64,000 nucleotides of DNA from Bradyrhizobium sp. B124 (GTDB taxonomy: Bacteria > Pseudomonadota > Alphaproteobacteria > Rhizobiales > Xanthobacteraceae): assembly GCF_038967635.1 (NCBI RefSeq), contig NZ_CP152413.1, positions 682,001 through 746,000 on the forward strand, written 5' to 3'. This document shows, piece after piece, positions 1-8,477 of the stretch; the stretch's first letter is position 1, and each line of letters starts with the position of its first letter. The position numbers and the translations under genes are program-made. The notes under the pieces are model-generated. The model saw only the letters and a list, made by a program, of their open reading frames with translations, had not been told where the DNA came from and made no database searches.

Positions 1-177
1 GGTATATTCGCGCAGCAGTTGCTCGGACTCGGTGTCGCGCAGCACCGGCGGGCCCTTCTGCTGGGCTCGCGCAGGGACGCCGGGACCAACGGCGAGTGCA
101 ACCGCGGTCAGCAATGCGGTGAGCTTGAACGCCGTCGGCTTGAGGGTCCTGGCACGAAGAGCGAGGCGGAACAGCAT
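1..177 (-). CDS. M48-family metalloprotease, N-terminal part (cut by window edge)
   Basis: Only the first 59 codons are present, reading off the left edge. The start ATG is at 177. The N-terminus is basic, followed by a hydrophobic stretch (residues about 18-30) and an A-R-A-Q-like signal peptidase I site near residue 38, so the product is exported. The mature start, with P-V-L-R-D-T-E and E-Q-L-L-R-E-Y, resembles the beginning of periplasmic M48 (BepA-like) metalloproteases of Bradyrhizobium, which act in outer-membrane protein quality control. The zinc motif HExxH would lie outside the window, so the family call rests on this short N-terminal resemblance. The aminotransferase gene at 404 is divergent, leaving a shared promoter region of about 225 bp. 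Confidence 0.6.
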   Translation of the reverse strand, partial: MLFRLALRARTLKPTAFKLTALLTAVALAVGPGVPARAQQKGPPVLRDTESEQLLREYT

Positions 178-403
178 GGGCGATCTATCGGCGATTTCTG
201 GCCGCGCGGCGGCAAAGTCCGGTTCCCGACCCGACCGGGGCAGGCGCGTGGCACAGTCTGTTGTTTTTGCAGTTCTTCTTCACGCGAACCGGGTATGCAC
301 TTGGCCTGAAAGCGTTATAAGGAGCCACCGAATGCGGCCAGTCTGGGGCGGTCGCCGGTATCGGAACCCGAACCCGGCAGCGGCCGTGCAATAGCAGAAA
401 TCC

Positions 404-1591
404 ATGCGTGAAGCGACAGCGAGAGACCGTGTGAGCAGCCTTTTGACAGCGTCCGGCCGGAGCGATGTTCCGCCGTTCATGGTGATGGACGTGATGGCGG
501 CTGCGGCGCGAATCGAGGCCGCGGGTGGCCATGTCATCCACATGGAGGTGGGGCAGCCCGCCGAGGGGGCGCCGAAGCCGGCGATCGCCGCCGCACAGGC
601 CGCGCTTGCCGGCGGGCGGATCGACTACACCTCGGCGCTCGGCATTCCCAGTCTGCGCGCGCGCATCGCCCGGTATTACCGCGACACGTATGGCTGCGCG
701 GTCGATGCCGAGCGCATCATCGTCACCACGGGCTCGTCGGGCGGGTTCATCCTGGCGTTTCTTGCGATGTTCGAGCCGGGCGACCGGGTCGCCGTCACCG
801 TGCCGGGCTATCCGCCTTATCGGCACATCCTGACCGCGCTCGGCTGCGAGCCGGTGCTGATCGAGACCTCAGGCGACACCCGCCACGCGCTGACCGGGGA
901 GGCGCTGCTGGCCGCCCATCGCAAGGCGCCGCTGAAGGGCGTGCTGGTCGGCAGCCCGGCGAACCCGACCGGCACGATGATGTCGCGCGAGGCGCTGTCG
1001 AGCCTGATGGCCGCCGCCGACAGCGCGGGCATCCGCTTCATCTCCGACGAGATCTATCACGGCCTCGACTACGCATTTCCTGCGGTGACGGCGGCGGAGC
1101 TGTCGCCGAACGCGCTCGTGATCAACTCGTTCTCGAAGTACTTCTGCATGACCGGCTGGCGCGTCGGCTGGATGGTGGTGCCCGATGTGCTGGTGCGGCC
1201 GATCGAGCGGCTGCAGCAGAACCTGTCGATCTCGGTGCCGACCTTGTCGCAGATCGCCGCCGAAGCGGCCTTCGAGGGCCGCGAGGAGATGGAAGCGATC
1301 AAGCGCGGCTATCAGGAGAACCGCCGCATCCTGATCGAAGGCCTGCCCAAGGCCGGGCTGACCAAGTTCCTGCCCGCCGACGGCGCGTTCTATCTCTACG
1401 CCGACGTCTCCGACTTCACCTCCGACAGCTTCGCCTTCGCCAGCGAAATGCTCGAGAAGGCGCATGTCGCAGCGACCCCGGGCGTCGATTTCGATCCGAT
1501 CCACGGCCGCGCCTTCATCCGATTTTCCTATGCCCGTTCCGCGGCGGAGATGCAGGAAGCAGTTGCGCGGATCGCGCATTGGCTTAAATAG
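404..1591 (+). CDS. PLP-dependent aminotransferase, class I/II
   Basis: The 395-residue product has the fold-type I aminotransferase layout. An N-terminal E-V-G-Q-P segment is followed by the cofactor glycine/serine region T-G-S-S-G-G-F near residue 110, the N-P-T-G motif near 190, D-E-I-Y-H near 215 and the Schiff-base lysine in S-F-S-K-Y-F-C-M-T-G-W-R near 245. A C-terminal arginine in the F-I-R-F-S-Y context would bind the substrate carboxylate. The substrate cannot be read from sequence; the family includes aspartate and aromatic aminotransferases. The ATG at 404 gives the longest product, but GTG at 432 is a possible alternative start because conserved sequence only begins around residue 22. 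It is divergent from the M48 gene and is followed by dctA, so a role in amino-acid or organic-acid use is possible but not shown. Confidence 0.85.
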   Translation: MREATARDRVSSLLTASGRSDVPPFMVMDVMAAAARIEAAGGHVIHMEVGQPAEGAPKPAIAAAQAALAGGRIDYTSALGIPSLRARIARYYRDTYGCAVDAERIIVTTGSSGGFILAFLAMFEPGDRVAVTVPGYPPYRHILTALGCEPVLIETSGDTRHALTGEALLAAHRKAPLKGVLVGSPANPTGTMMSREALSSLMAAADSAGIRFISDEIYHGLDYAFPAVTAAELSPNALVINSFSKYFCMTGWRVGWMVVPDVLVRPIERLQQNLSISVPTLSQIAAEAAFEGREEMEAIKRGYQENRRILIEGLPKAGLTKFLPADGAFYLYADVSDFTSDSFAFASEMLEKAHVAATPGVDFDPIHGRAFIRFSYARSAAEMQEAVARIAHWLK

Positions 1592-1776
1592 CCCGCAATC
1601 TTCAAGAGCCCTCGGTCTTGTCGGTTAGATCGGTTTCGCAAGCGCTGGCCCCGGTTTCGGCGGAGCAGCACGCGACAGATCGCCGCGGATAAACGGCAGG
1701 GCCGACACAGTTCCATTTGACTTGAACGGCCAAGTTGATCTTGGCTATTTCCGCCATTTCTGAGGGGGAGTGACAC

Positions 1777-3111
1777 ATGGCAGCGGCAACCGTTGCCACG
1801 GCTTCACCGGCGTCTGCCGGTAGCAAGCCGTGGTACAAGATTCTCTACGTCCAGGTTCTGATCGCGATCGTGCTCGGCGCGCTGGTCGGCTGGTTGTGGC
1901 CCAGCATTGCCACCAACGAGTGGATCAAGGCGCTCGGCGACGGCTTCATCAAGCTGATCAAGATGGTGATCGCGCCGATCATCTTCTGCACCGTGGTGTC
2001 CGGCATCGCCCACATCCAGGATGCCAAGAAGGTCGGCCGCATCGGCGTCAAGGCGCTGGTCTATTTCGAGGTCGTCTCGACCTTCGCGCTGGTGATCGGA
2101 TTGCTCATCGGCAACATCGTCAAGCCGGGCGCGGGCTTCGGCAATGCGGCGGCGAACGCGCAGGCGGTTGCCGGCTATGCCAAGCAGGCGGAGGCGCAGA
2201 AGAGCGTCGACTTCGTGCTGCACATCATTCCGGACACCGTCGTCGGCGCATTCGCGCAGGGCGAGATCCTGCAGGTGCTGCTGTTCTCGGTGCTGTTCGG
2301 CTTTGCGATCATGGGCCTCGGTGAACGCGGCCACACCATCCGCTCGTTCATCGACGACGCCGCGCATGCGGTGTTCGGCGTGATCTCGATCGTGATGCGG
2401 GCGGCGCCGATCGGTGCGTTCGGCGCGATGGCCTTCACCATCGGCAAGTTCGGCACCGGCGCGATCCTCAATCTGATGGGGCTGATCGCGACGTTCTATC
2501 TGACGGCCGCGCTGTTCGTCCTCGTGGTGCTCGGCATCATCGCGCGGATCGCCGGGTTCTCGATCTTCAGGTTCCTGGCCTACATCAAGGATGAACTCCT
2601 GATCGTGCTCGGCACCTCGTCCTCCGAGAGCGCGCTGCCGTCATTGATGGAGAAGCTCGAACGTCTCGGCTGCTCGAAGTCGGTGGTCGGTCTCGTGGTG
2701 CCCACGGGCTATTCGTTCAACCTCGACGGCACCAACATCTACATGACGCTGGCGACGTTGTTCATCGCGCAGGCGTTGGGCTACGACCTCTCGTTCAGCC
2801 AGCAGCTCACGATCCTGGTGGTGGCGATGCTGACTTCGAAGGGCGCCTCCGGCATCACCGGCGCGGGCTTCATCACGCTGGCGGCAACGCTTGCGGTGGT
2901 CGATCCGCGGCTGGTGCCGGGCATGGCGATCGTGCTCGGCATCGACAAGTTCATGAGCGAGTGCCGCGCACTGACCAATCTGTGCGGCAACGGCGTCGCC
3001 TGCGTGATCGTCGCCTGGTGGGAGGGCGAGCTCGACCGCGACAAGCTCAATGCCAACCTTTCCCGGCAGATCGACCCGACCGACATGGAGACCGCGCTGA
3101 CGACGGACTAG
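1777..3111 (+). CDS. dctA: C4-dicarboxylate/proton (sodium) symporter of the DctA/DAACS family
   Basis: The product (444 residues) is an inner-membrane carrier that imports succinate, fumarate and malate, the carbon sources that legume hosts supply to rhizobia. After a short Ala/Ser-rich N-terminus comes [13 protein letters not shown], typical of DctA. Family motifs follow: [14 protein letters not shown] in TM2, a serine-rich re-entrant loop [10 protein letters not shown], then N-L-D-G-T in the transport core and a second loop around S-K-G-A-S-G-I-T-G. Length is normal. GGGGGAG lies just before the ATG as ribosome-binding site. I looked for a sigma-54 promoter, expected for DctB/DctD control, and found none with correct spacing. 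No dctBD genes are adjacent. A palindromic repeat starts at the stop codon. Confidence 0.92.
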   Translation: MAAATVATASPASAGSKPWYKILYVQVLIAIVLGALVGWLWPSIATNEWIKALGDGFIKLIKMVIAPIIFCTVVSGIAHIQDAKKVGRIGVKALVYFEVVSTFALVIGLLIGNIVKPGAGFGNAAANAQAVAGYAKQAEAQKSVDFVLHIIPDTVVGAFAQGEILQVLLFSVLFGFAIMGLGERGHTIRSFIDDAAHAVFGVISIVMRAAPIGAFGAMAFTIGKFGTGAILNLMGLIATFYLTAALFVLVVLGIIARIAGFSIFRFLAYIKDELLIVLGTSSSESALPSLMEKLERLGCSKSVVGLVVPTGYSFNLDGTNIYMTLATLFIAQALGYDLSFSQQLTILVVAMLTSKGASGITGAGFITLAATLAVVDPRLVPGMAIVLGIDKFMSECRALTNLCGNGVACVIVAWWEGELDRDKLNANLSRQIDPTDMETALTTD

Positions 3112-3159
3112 AGCATGATCCGGAAAAGTGTGAAGCGGTTTTCCGAGAAGATCATGCTC
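3111..3159. repeat. GAGCATGATC-type palindromic intergenic repeat
   Basis: The 10-nt outer arms GAGCATGATC and GATCATGCTC enclose inner arms CGGAAAA and TTTTCCG, giving a nested hairpin of about 49 nt. I recognise this as a repeat found very often between genes in Bradyrhizobium and Rhodopseudomonas. Its first base is the last base of the dctA stop codon TAG. It may act as a 3'-end stabiliser or weak terminator for dctA, but there is no clear T-run. Confidence 0.75.
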
Positions 3160-3214
3160 AAACAAGAATCCAAGGCGCGATGAGGACTCAGCGCGCTTTG
3201 GTTCGCGTCAGCGG

Positions 3215-4447
3215 TCAGAACCGGTCCAGCCGATACGGCGAGGTGTCCACCGAGGATGCCTCGCCGTTCATCGTTTCGGCCAGCACCCGTGCCGTCGCCG
3301 GGCCGAGCGTAAAGCCCTGATGGCCGTGACCGAAATTCACCCATAGCCCGCGATGGCGCAGCGCAGTCCCGAGCACCGGCAGCATGTCGGTGGTGCAGGG
3401 GCGGGTGCCGAACCAGGGCTCGGGCTCGACGCGGCTGCCGATCTCGATCAGCTCGCGTGCGGCCGCTTCGGCGTAACCAAGCTGGATCGGTGTCGCCGGC
3501 GCATCGGGGCTGGTCAGCTCCGCGCCGGTCGTGATGCGAATCCCCTTGGCCATCGGCGCCATCGCATATCCATTCGCGGTGTCGACCAGCGGCAGGTCGA
3601 GCGAGCGGCCGCCCTGATAGTGCATATGGTAGCCGCGCTTGCGCACCAGCGGAATCCGGTAGCCGAACTTGCGCAGCAATTGCGGTGACCACGGCCCGAG
3701 CGTGACCACGACGTGGGCGGCATCGATCCGGCCGCCAGCGGTGTCGACCGACCAGCCGGTGGCGGTCTCCGTCAACGTCTGCGCATCGCCGCGAAGCAGC
3801 GTGCCGCCGAGACGCTCGAACAATCCGGCATAGGCCGAGACCAGACCGCCGGGGTCCGACACGGTCCACGGCCCGAGCCAGTGAATGGCGCCGGGCAGGT
3901 CGTCGCGCAGCATTGGCTCGGCCCTGGCGAGCTCGCTGCCGTCAAGCACGCGAAACTGCACGCCGAAGTCACGCTGGTTCTCTTCGGCGACTGCGATCGC
4001 CTGCTCCAGGGCCGCCGGGTCGCGATGCAGCAGGCGATAGCCGGCGCGGCGGATCAGATTGTCGGCATGCGCATCGCGGATCAGCGTGTCGTGCTCCGCC
4101 GTCGCGTAGGCGATCAGGCGCGCCCAGGCGATGGTGGCTTCGCGGTGCCGCTCGGGCGTCGAGTTCCACCAATAGCGCAGCAGCGGACCGGCGTGCTGCG
4201 GCAACGAGGCCAGGCGATAGCGTACGTCGTTGGTGCGCCCCATCGCGATCCTGGCGAGCGTGGCCGGATCGCGCGGCATCGGATAGGGCCGCACCGCCTC
4301 GCTCTGAATGATACCGGCATTGCCGTAGCTGGTTTCGCGGCCCGGTTCCTTGCGGTCGACGAGCGTCACCGACCAGCCGCGGCGTTGCAGGTGCAGCGCC
4401 GTGCTGACGCCCACCATGCCGCCGCCAAGAACGATCGCGCTTTGCAT
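3215..4447 (-). CDS. DadA-like D-amino-acid dehydrogenase / FAD-dependent DAO-family oxidoreductase
   Basis: This 410-residue protein begins with the FAD-binding dinucleotide fold (V-L-G-G-G-M-V-G-V-S-T-A close to the N-terminus, ending at the acidic residue of V-D-R-K). E-T-S-Y-G-N-A-G follows, typical of DadA proteins. A C-terminal G-T-R-P-C-T-T-D-M-L-P segment and H-G-H-Q-G-F-T-L-G-P close the FAD site. DadA-type enzymes oxidise D-amino acids to 2-oxo acids and pass electrons to the respiratory chain. Substrate range cannot be judged here, and sarcosine- or proline-type amine oxidation by a relative is possible. The gene lies alone on the reverse strand, convergent with dctA and about 100 bp downstream of the rne terminator hairpin. 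Confidence 0.85.
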   Translation of the reverse strand: MQSAIVLGGGMVGVSTALHLQRRGWSVTLVDRKEPGRETSYGNAGIIQSEAVRPYPMPRDPATLARIAMGRTNDVRYRLASLPQHAGPLLRYWWNSTPERHREATIAWARLIAYATAEHDTLIRDAHADNLIRRAGYRLLHRDPAALEQAIAVAEENQRDFGVQFRVLDGSELARAEPMLRDDLPGAIHWLGPWTVSDPGGLVSAYAGLFERLGGTLLRGDAQTLTETATGWSVDTAGGRIDAAHVVVTLGPWSPQLLRKFGYRIPLVRKRGYHMHYQGGRSLDLPLVDTANGYAMAPMAKGIRITTGAELTSPDAPATPIQLGYAEAAARELIEIGSRVEPEPWFGTRPCTTDMLPVLGTALRHRGLWVNFGHGHQGFTLGPATARVLAETMNGEASSVDTSPYRLDRF

Positions 4448-4510
4448 TGGGATCCGTCTCCGTCAGGCTCCGTCACGCCGGTGTCTGACGAACGGATGGC
4501 CTGTCCAACA

Positions 4511-4538
4511 AAAACGCCCGGCGTGAACCGGGCGTTTT
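4511..4538 (-). terminator. Rho-independent terminator of rne
   Basis: A perfect 11-bp stem (AAAACGCCCGG with CCGGGCGTTTT) encloses a 6-nt loop. It sits 16 nt after the rne stop on the reverse strand and is followed in that direction by a T-rich tract (TTTTTGTT). Because the stem has A and T ends, it could also act on forward transcripts. Confidence 0.85.
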
Positions 4539-4553
4539 GACTTTCAGGTGGCG

Positions 4554-7500
4554 CTAGTTGCCGCCGCCGCCGAAGCGGCGCGACCACCAGCCCTTGCGGG
4601 CCGGAGCCTCGGCCGTGGCGGCATCCGCTGCGGCCTGCTGGGCAGAGGCTGCGGGTTCAGGGGCGGGGGCAGGTTCCTCCGCCGGGCTCTGAGCCAGCGC
4701 CGGTGTTGTCTCGGGTTGCGGGCTCGACGCGAAGCTGACCTTTTCGCGCACCGTCGAGCGGCGCCGCTGCGCGCGGTCGCTTTCGGCCGTGTCCTCGGCG
4801 GCAGGTGTTGCAACGGGTTCGGGCTCGGGCTCGGGTGCCGCGATCGCCTCAACCGGCGCGGCCTCGATCGGCTGCCATTCCGCCGGCTGGGCAAACAACT
4901 CGGGCTGCGCGAGCGAGGGGGCCGGCTCCGCGTCGTGGCTATCGAAATCGGCAACCGCGTCCGTGGCTTCAGGTGCTGCCACCGGGCTCAGCTCATCGGA
5001 GATCGATCCGGCGAGACCGTCATCCGGTCCACCAGTGCCGCGCCGGCGGCGGCCGCCACGGCGCCCGCGGCGCCGCGGGCGGCGATCGCCATTGCCGGCC
5101 TGGTCGTCGCGGGCAGCGCCCTGCGCTTCGTCGCCTTCGTCCTCATCGCCTTCGGCTTCGCCCGCGGCAACCACCTCGGTGCCATCGGGCAGGACATGCA
5201 TCAGATCGCCGTCCTCGCGCGGCGGCGGAGCGCCTTCGCGCGCTTCGCTGCCACCACGGCCGCGGCGCCGACGGCGGCGCTTGCGGCGCTGGCCGTCGCC
5301 TTCGCCCTCCGCGGCGCCTGCTTCCTCGCCGGCCGCCCGGTCGTCGACGAGCCCTTCGGTCTCGTCGGTCTCGATCTCGGCTTCGTATTCGAACAGTTCT
5401 TCCTCGTCATCCGGTTCATCGACCTGCGCCGGCGCAGCGGCAGCTTGCGCGGCAAGCAGCGCCTTGGCGGCTTCGAGCGTATGCACCTGCTCGCCGCGAT
5501 CGATGATGTAGGATTGCTGGCCGTGCACCGTGGCGTCGGCGACGACCGACAGCGAGACTCGGAAGGATTCCTCGAGGTCGCGCAGATGGCCACGCTTGTG
5601 GTTGAGCACGTAGAGCGCGACGTCGGTGCGGGTGCGGACCACCAGATTGTGGGTCGCGCCCTTCATCAGGATTTCCTCGATGCCGCGCAGCAGCTGCAGC
5701 GCCACCGACGAGACCGAACGGACGTGGCCGCTTCCGCCGCATTGCGGGCAGGGCTCGGTCGAGCTCTCCAGCACGCTGGCGCGGATGCGCTGGCGCGACA
5801 TCTCCAGGAGGCCGAAATGCGAGATGCGGCCGACCTGGATCCGTGCACGGTCCTGGCGCAGGCAGTCCGACAGCTTGCGCTCGACCGCGCGGTTGTTGCG
5901 CTTCTCGTCCATGTCGATGAAGTCGATGACGATCAGGCCCGCGAGGTCGCGCAAACGCAATTGACGCGCGACTTCTTCCGCGGCTTCCAGATTGGTCTTG
6001 AGCGCGGTGTCCTCGATATGGTGCTCGCGCGTGGCGCGGCCGGAGTTGACGTCGATCGAGACCAGCGCCTCGGTCTGGTTGATTACGATGTAGCCGCCGG
6101 AGCGCAACTGCACGGTCGGCGAGAACATCGCATCGAGCTGGCTTTCGACGCCCATGCGCGAGAACAGCGGCTGGCCGTCGCGATATTGCTTCACCGCGCG
6201 CACATTGGCCGGCATCAGCATCTTCATGAAGTCGCGCGCTTCACGGTAGCCGGCTTCGCCCGCCACCTGAATCTCGTCGATCTCCTTGTTGTAGAGGTCG
6301 CGCAGCGAACGCTTGATCAGCGAGCCTTCCTCGTAGACCAGGGTCGGCGCCTGCGACTTCAGGGTCAGGTCGCGCACCGTCTCCCACATCCGGATCAGGT
6401 ACTCGAAGTCGCGCTTGATCTCCGGCTTGCTGCGGGAGGCGCCGGCGGTGCGCAGGATGATCCCCATGCCCTCGGGCACGTCGAGGTCCTGCACCACTTC
6501 CTTCAGCCGCGAGCGGTCCTGGGCGGAGGTGATCTTGCGGCTGATGCCGCCGCCACGCGCGGTGTTGGGCATCAGCACGGCATAACGGCCGGCGAGCGAC
6601 AGATAGGTGGTCAGCGCGGCGCCCTTGTTGCCGCGCTCTTCCTTGACGACCTGCACCAGCATCACCTGCCGGCGCTTGATCACTTCCTGGATCTTGTACT
6701 GGCGACGGGGGCGGAACGCGCGCTCCGGAACCTCCTCGAGCACATCGTCGCCGCCGACGGACTCGACGACATCCTCTTCCTCGCCTTCCTCGCCGTCATC
6801 CTCGTCATCGTCTTCGCCGGCATCGTCGCCATGCCGAGCCTCGGGCGCGGCTCCGTCCGCAAGCGTTGCGTATTCGGCGACGGCGTGCTCATCGGCCGCG
6901 GCGTGAACGTCGTCGGCAGCGACATGCGGCGCGTCGTCGGCATGCGCGGCGTTTTCCGCGACCTGCTCCTCATGGGCTCGCTCGGGCTCATGATTGACCT
7001 CGGCGGTCTCGACGAATTCCGGCGCCGCTGACGCAACGGAGGCTTCGACCACCGCGACGACGGGGTCGGATGGCGCGTCGGCGGCCGGCGCCTCGCTGGT
7101 TACGGGGGCGTAGTCGTGATCGTGGTCATGGTGGTCATGATCGTGATCATTGTGGCCATGATCGTGGTGGCCATGGTCATGGTGATGCTCATGATCGTGA
7201 TCATGGTGGTGCTCATGGTCGGCGTGATGCGCGTGATCATGCGCCTCATGCTCGTGACCCTCATAGGCGGCCACGCCGTGCTCGTGATACCCGGCATCAT
7301 GTTCATCGTGCCCGGCATCGACGGGATGTTCGTGAGCCTCGGCTGCCGGCAGCGCCTGAGCGGCGCCTGCACCCTCGATCACCTCGCTCTGGACACGGTC
7401 GCCATGGCCGCGGCGGCGGGCATTGCGATGGCGCGACCGGCGGCGATGGCCGCGGTTCTCGTGCTCTTCCTCGGCCTCGCGATGGGCGCGCTCGTCGGCT

Positions 7501-7772
7501 TCGATCAGCGCCTGACGGTCGGCGACCGGGATCTGGTAGTAGTCGGGATGGATTTCGCTGAAGGCGAGGAAGCCGTGACGGTTGCCGCCATACTCGATGA
7601 AGGCAGCCTGCAGCGACGGCTCTACGCGCGTGACCTTGGCGAGGTAAATGTTGCCGCGCAGTTGCTTGCGCTGGGCGGTCTCGAAATCAAACTCTTCGAC
7701 GCGATTGCCACGGACCACGACGACCCGGGTTTCTTCCGGGTGGGTGGCATCGATCAACATCTTGTTGGGCAT
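4554..7772 (-). CDS. rne: Ribonuclease E (RNase E/G family) with His/Asp-rich S1-domain insert
   Basis: This is the 1072-residue endoribonuclease that starts most mRNA decay and rRNA/tRNA processing and scaffolds the degradosome. The S1-like RNA-binding domain starts near residue 38 (G-N-I-Y-L-A-K-V-T-R-V-E-P-S-L-Q-A-A-F) and is interrupted by a long insert, about residues 95-335, as in other alphaproteobacterial RNase E proteins. The S1 domain resumes at K-I-Q-E-V-I-K-R. Catalytic aspartates are seen in S-I-D-V-N-S-G and V-I-D-F-I-D-M, and the Zn-link cysteines in C-P-Q-C-G-G (about residue 673). The C-terminal third is acidic and then arginine-rich, fitting an unstructured RNA- and protein-binding scaffold. 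Within the insert, residues 147-220 are nearly all His, Asp and Glu. The gene is single, with its own terminator at 4511, and divergent from amiC. Confidence 0.95.
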   Translation of the reverse strand: MPNKMLIDATHPEETRVVVVRGNRVEEFDFETAQRKQLRGNIYLAKVTRVEPSLQAAFIEYGGNRHGFLAFSEIHPDYYQIPVADRQALIEADERAHREAEEEHENRGHRRRSRHRNARRRGHGDRVQSEVIEGAGAAQALPAAEAHEHPVDAGHDEHDAGYHEHGVAAYEGHEHEAHDHAHHADHEHHHDHDHEHHHDHGHHDHGHNDHDHDHHDHDHDYAPVTSEAPAADAPSDPVVAVVEASVASAAPEFVETAEVNHEPERAHEEQVAENAAHADDAPHVAADDVHAAADEHAVAEYATLADGAAPEARHGDDAGEDDDEDDGEEGEEEDVVESVGGDDVLEEVPERAFRPRRQYKIQEVIKRRQVMLVQVVKEERGNKGAALTTYLSLAGRYAVLMPNTARGGGISRKITSAQDRSRLKEVVQDLDVPEGMGIILRTAGASRSKPEIKRDFEYLIRMWETVRDLTLKSQAPTLVYEEGSLIKRSLRDLYNKEIDEIQVAGEAGYREARDFMKMLMPANVRAVKQYRDGQPLFSRMGVESQLDAMFSPTVQLRSGGYIVINQTEALVSIDVNSGRATREHHIEDTALKTNLEAAEEVARQLRLRDLAGLIVIDFIDMDEKRNNRAVERKLSDCLRQDRARIQVGRISHFGLLEMSRQRIRASVLESSTEPCPQCGGSGHVRSVSSVALQLLRGIEEILMKGATHNLVVRTRTDVALYVLNHKRGHLRDLEESFRVSLSVVADATVHGQQSYIIDRGEQVHTLEAAKALLAAQAAAAPAQVDEPDDEEELFEYEAEIETDETEGLVDDRAAGEEAGAAEGEGDGQRRKRRRRRRGRGGSEAREGAPPPREDGDLMHVLPDGTEVVAAGEAEGDEDEGDEAQGAARDDQAGNGDRRPRRRGRRGGRRRRGTGGPDDGLAGSISDELSPVAAPEATDAVADFDSHDAEPAPSLAQPELFAQPAEWQPIEAAPVEAIAAPEPEPEPVATPAAEDTAESDRAQRRRSTVREKVSFASSPQPETTPALAQSPAEEPAPAPEPAASAQQAAADAATAEAPARKGWWSRRFGGGGN
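7113..7334 (-). repeat. Low-complexity CAT/GAT codon tract encoding a His-Asp-rich segment of RNase E
   Basis: These 222 bp encode RNase E residues 147-220, where about 32 of 74 residues are histidine and most others are Asp, Glu, Ala or Gly. In DNA it reads on the forward strand as short ATGATC/ATGGTC repeats. It is in frame, so it is a coding repeat and not an intergenic one. Such tracts change length easily by slippage. Confidence 0.85.
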
Positions 7773-8477
7773 TTTGGAGCTCTTGACGGCGGCGGGCGCG
7801 GATCATGGCAGGCGCAAATTGCGCCGCCCGGTGACGCGACGGTCCACCTGATTCGGGGGTGAGGGGAAGGCCAAAACGCGTCTCGCGGCGCAGCGCCGGA
7901 CGGGAACCCACCGGGATGATGCGACGGGCGAAGTTTTCACCTCGCGTCAGCGCGATCATTCGGGGGATCCTGGTCGGCAATGCAGTCTGGCGCATTAAGC
8001 GTCGGCCCGTCTAAACATGTTGGCGGCGAAAATTACCGCCGTATCCTTTGCTGAAAGCCCCGCCTGGCGCCGAAGCGCCTGCCGGCCATCGCATATCGAG
8101 GCCCCAAGGGACCGGATAATCAGTTATGCCTTGTCTCAAACCGTCCCTCTGGCGAGGGAGTGTGTCTGGGACCGGACGCCGCTCGGGCTTGAATCCGCCT
8201 CTCCGTGTCAGCCGCGCGCGGCGCTGGCTGGGGAGGGACCGGAAAAACACGGCGGGATCTTCGATTCGGAAGGTTCCACCGTTGCACCGAGAGGCTGAAC
8301 GCGACACAACCGGGAGTACTAGCCGTCAGCATTCCGTACATACGTGGATTGCCCGCCGCGTGCAAGGGAAGCGTCACGCCGCCGCAACACTCGGCTCTTT
8401 TCGCCCGCGCGTCATTAGGGTGCGATTAACCGTGTGGTTCTAATGCGGTAAGAAGCAGCTGGGAGGCTCCGAATCGG
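7773..8477. other. 705-bp intergenic region between rne and amiC, presumed long rne leader
   Basis: No convincing ORF is seen in either strand: the open frames are short and lack ribosome-binding sites or recognisable residues. Divergent promoters for rne and amiC must lie here. Long, self-regulating 5' leaders of rne mRNA are well documented in enterobacteria; whether this leader behaves in that way is inference. I see short GC-rich inverted repeats but no named RNA family. Confidence 0.4.

Noticed and set aside
1740..1776. Possible sigma-54 promoter (TTGGC...CCGCC) before dctA
   Set aside because: The GG and GC doublets are 8 bp apart, not the required 10, and the -12 element does not match TTGC.
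4548..7031. Long forward open frame of 827 codons opposite rne
   Set aside because: It is the complement of the GC-rich rne gene, shows Ala/Arg/Leu-rich non-protein-like sequence and no domain; RNase E on the reverse strand has every catalytic motif.
7113..7334. CRISPR-like or microsatellite array of ATGATC/ATGGTC
   Set aside because: No constant repeat with unique spacers; it is the in-frame His/Asp codon tract of rne.
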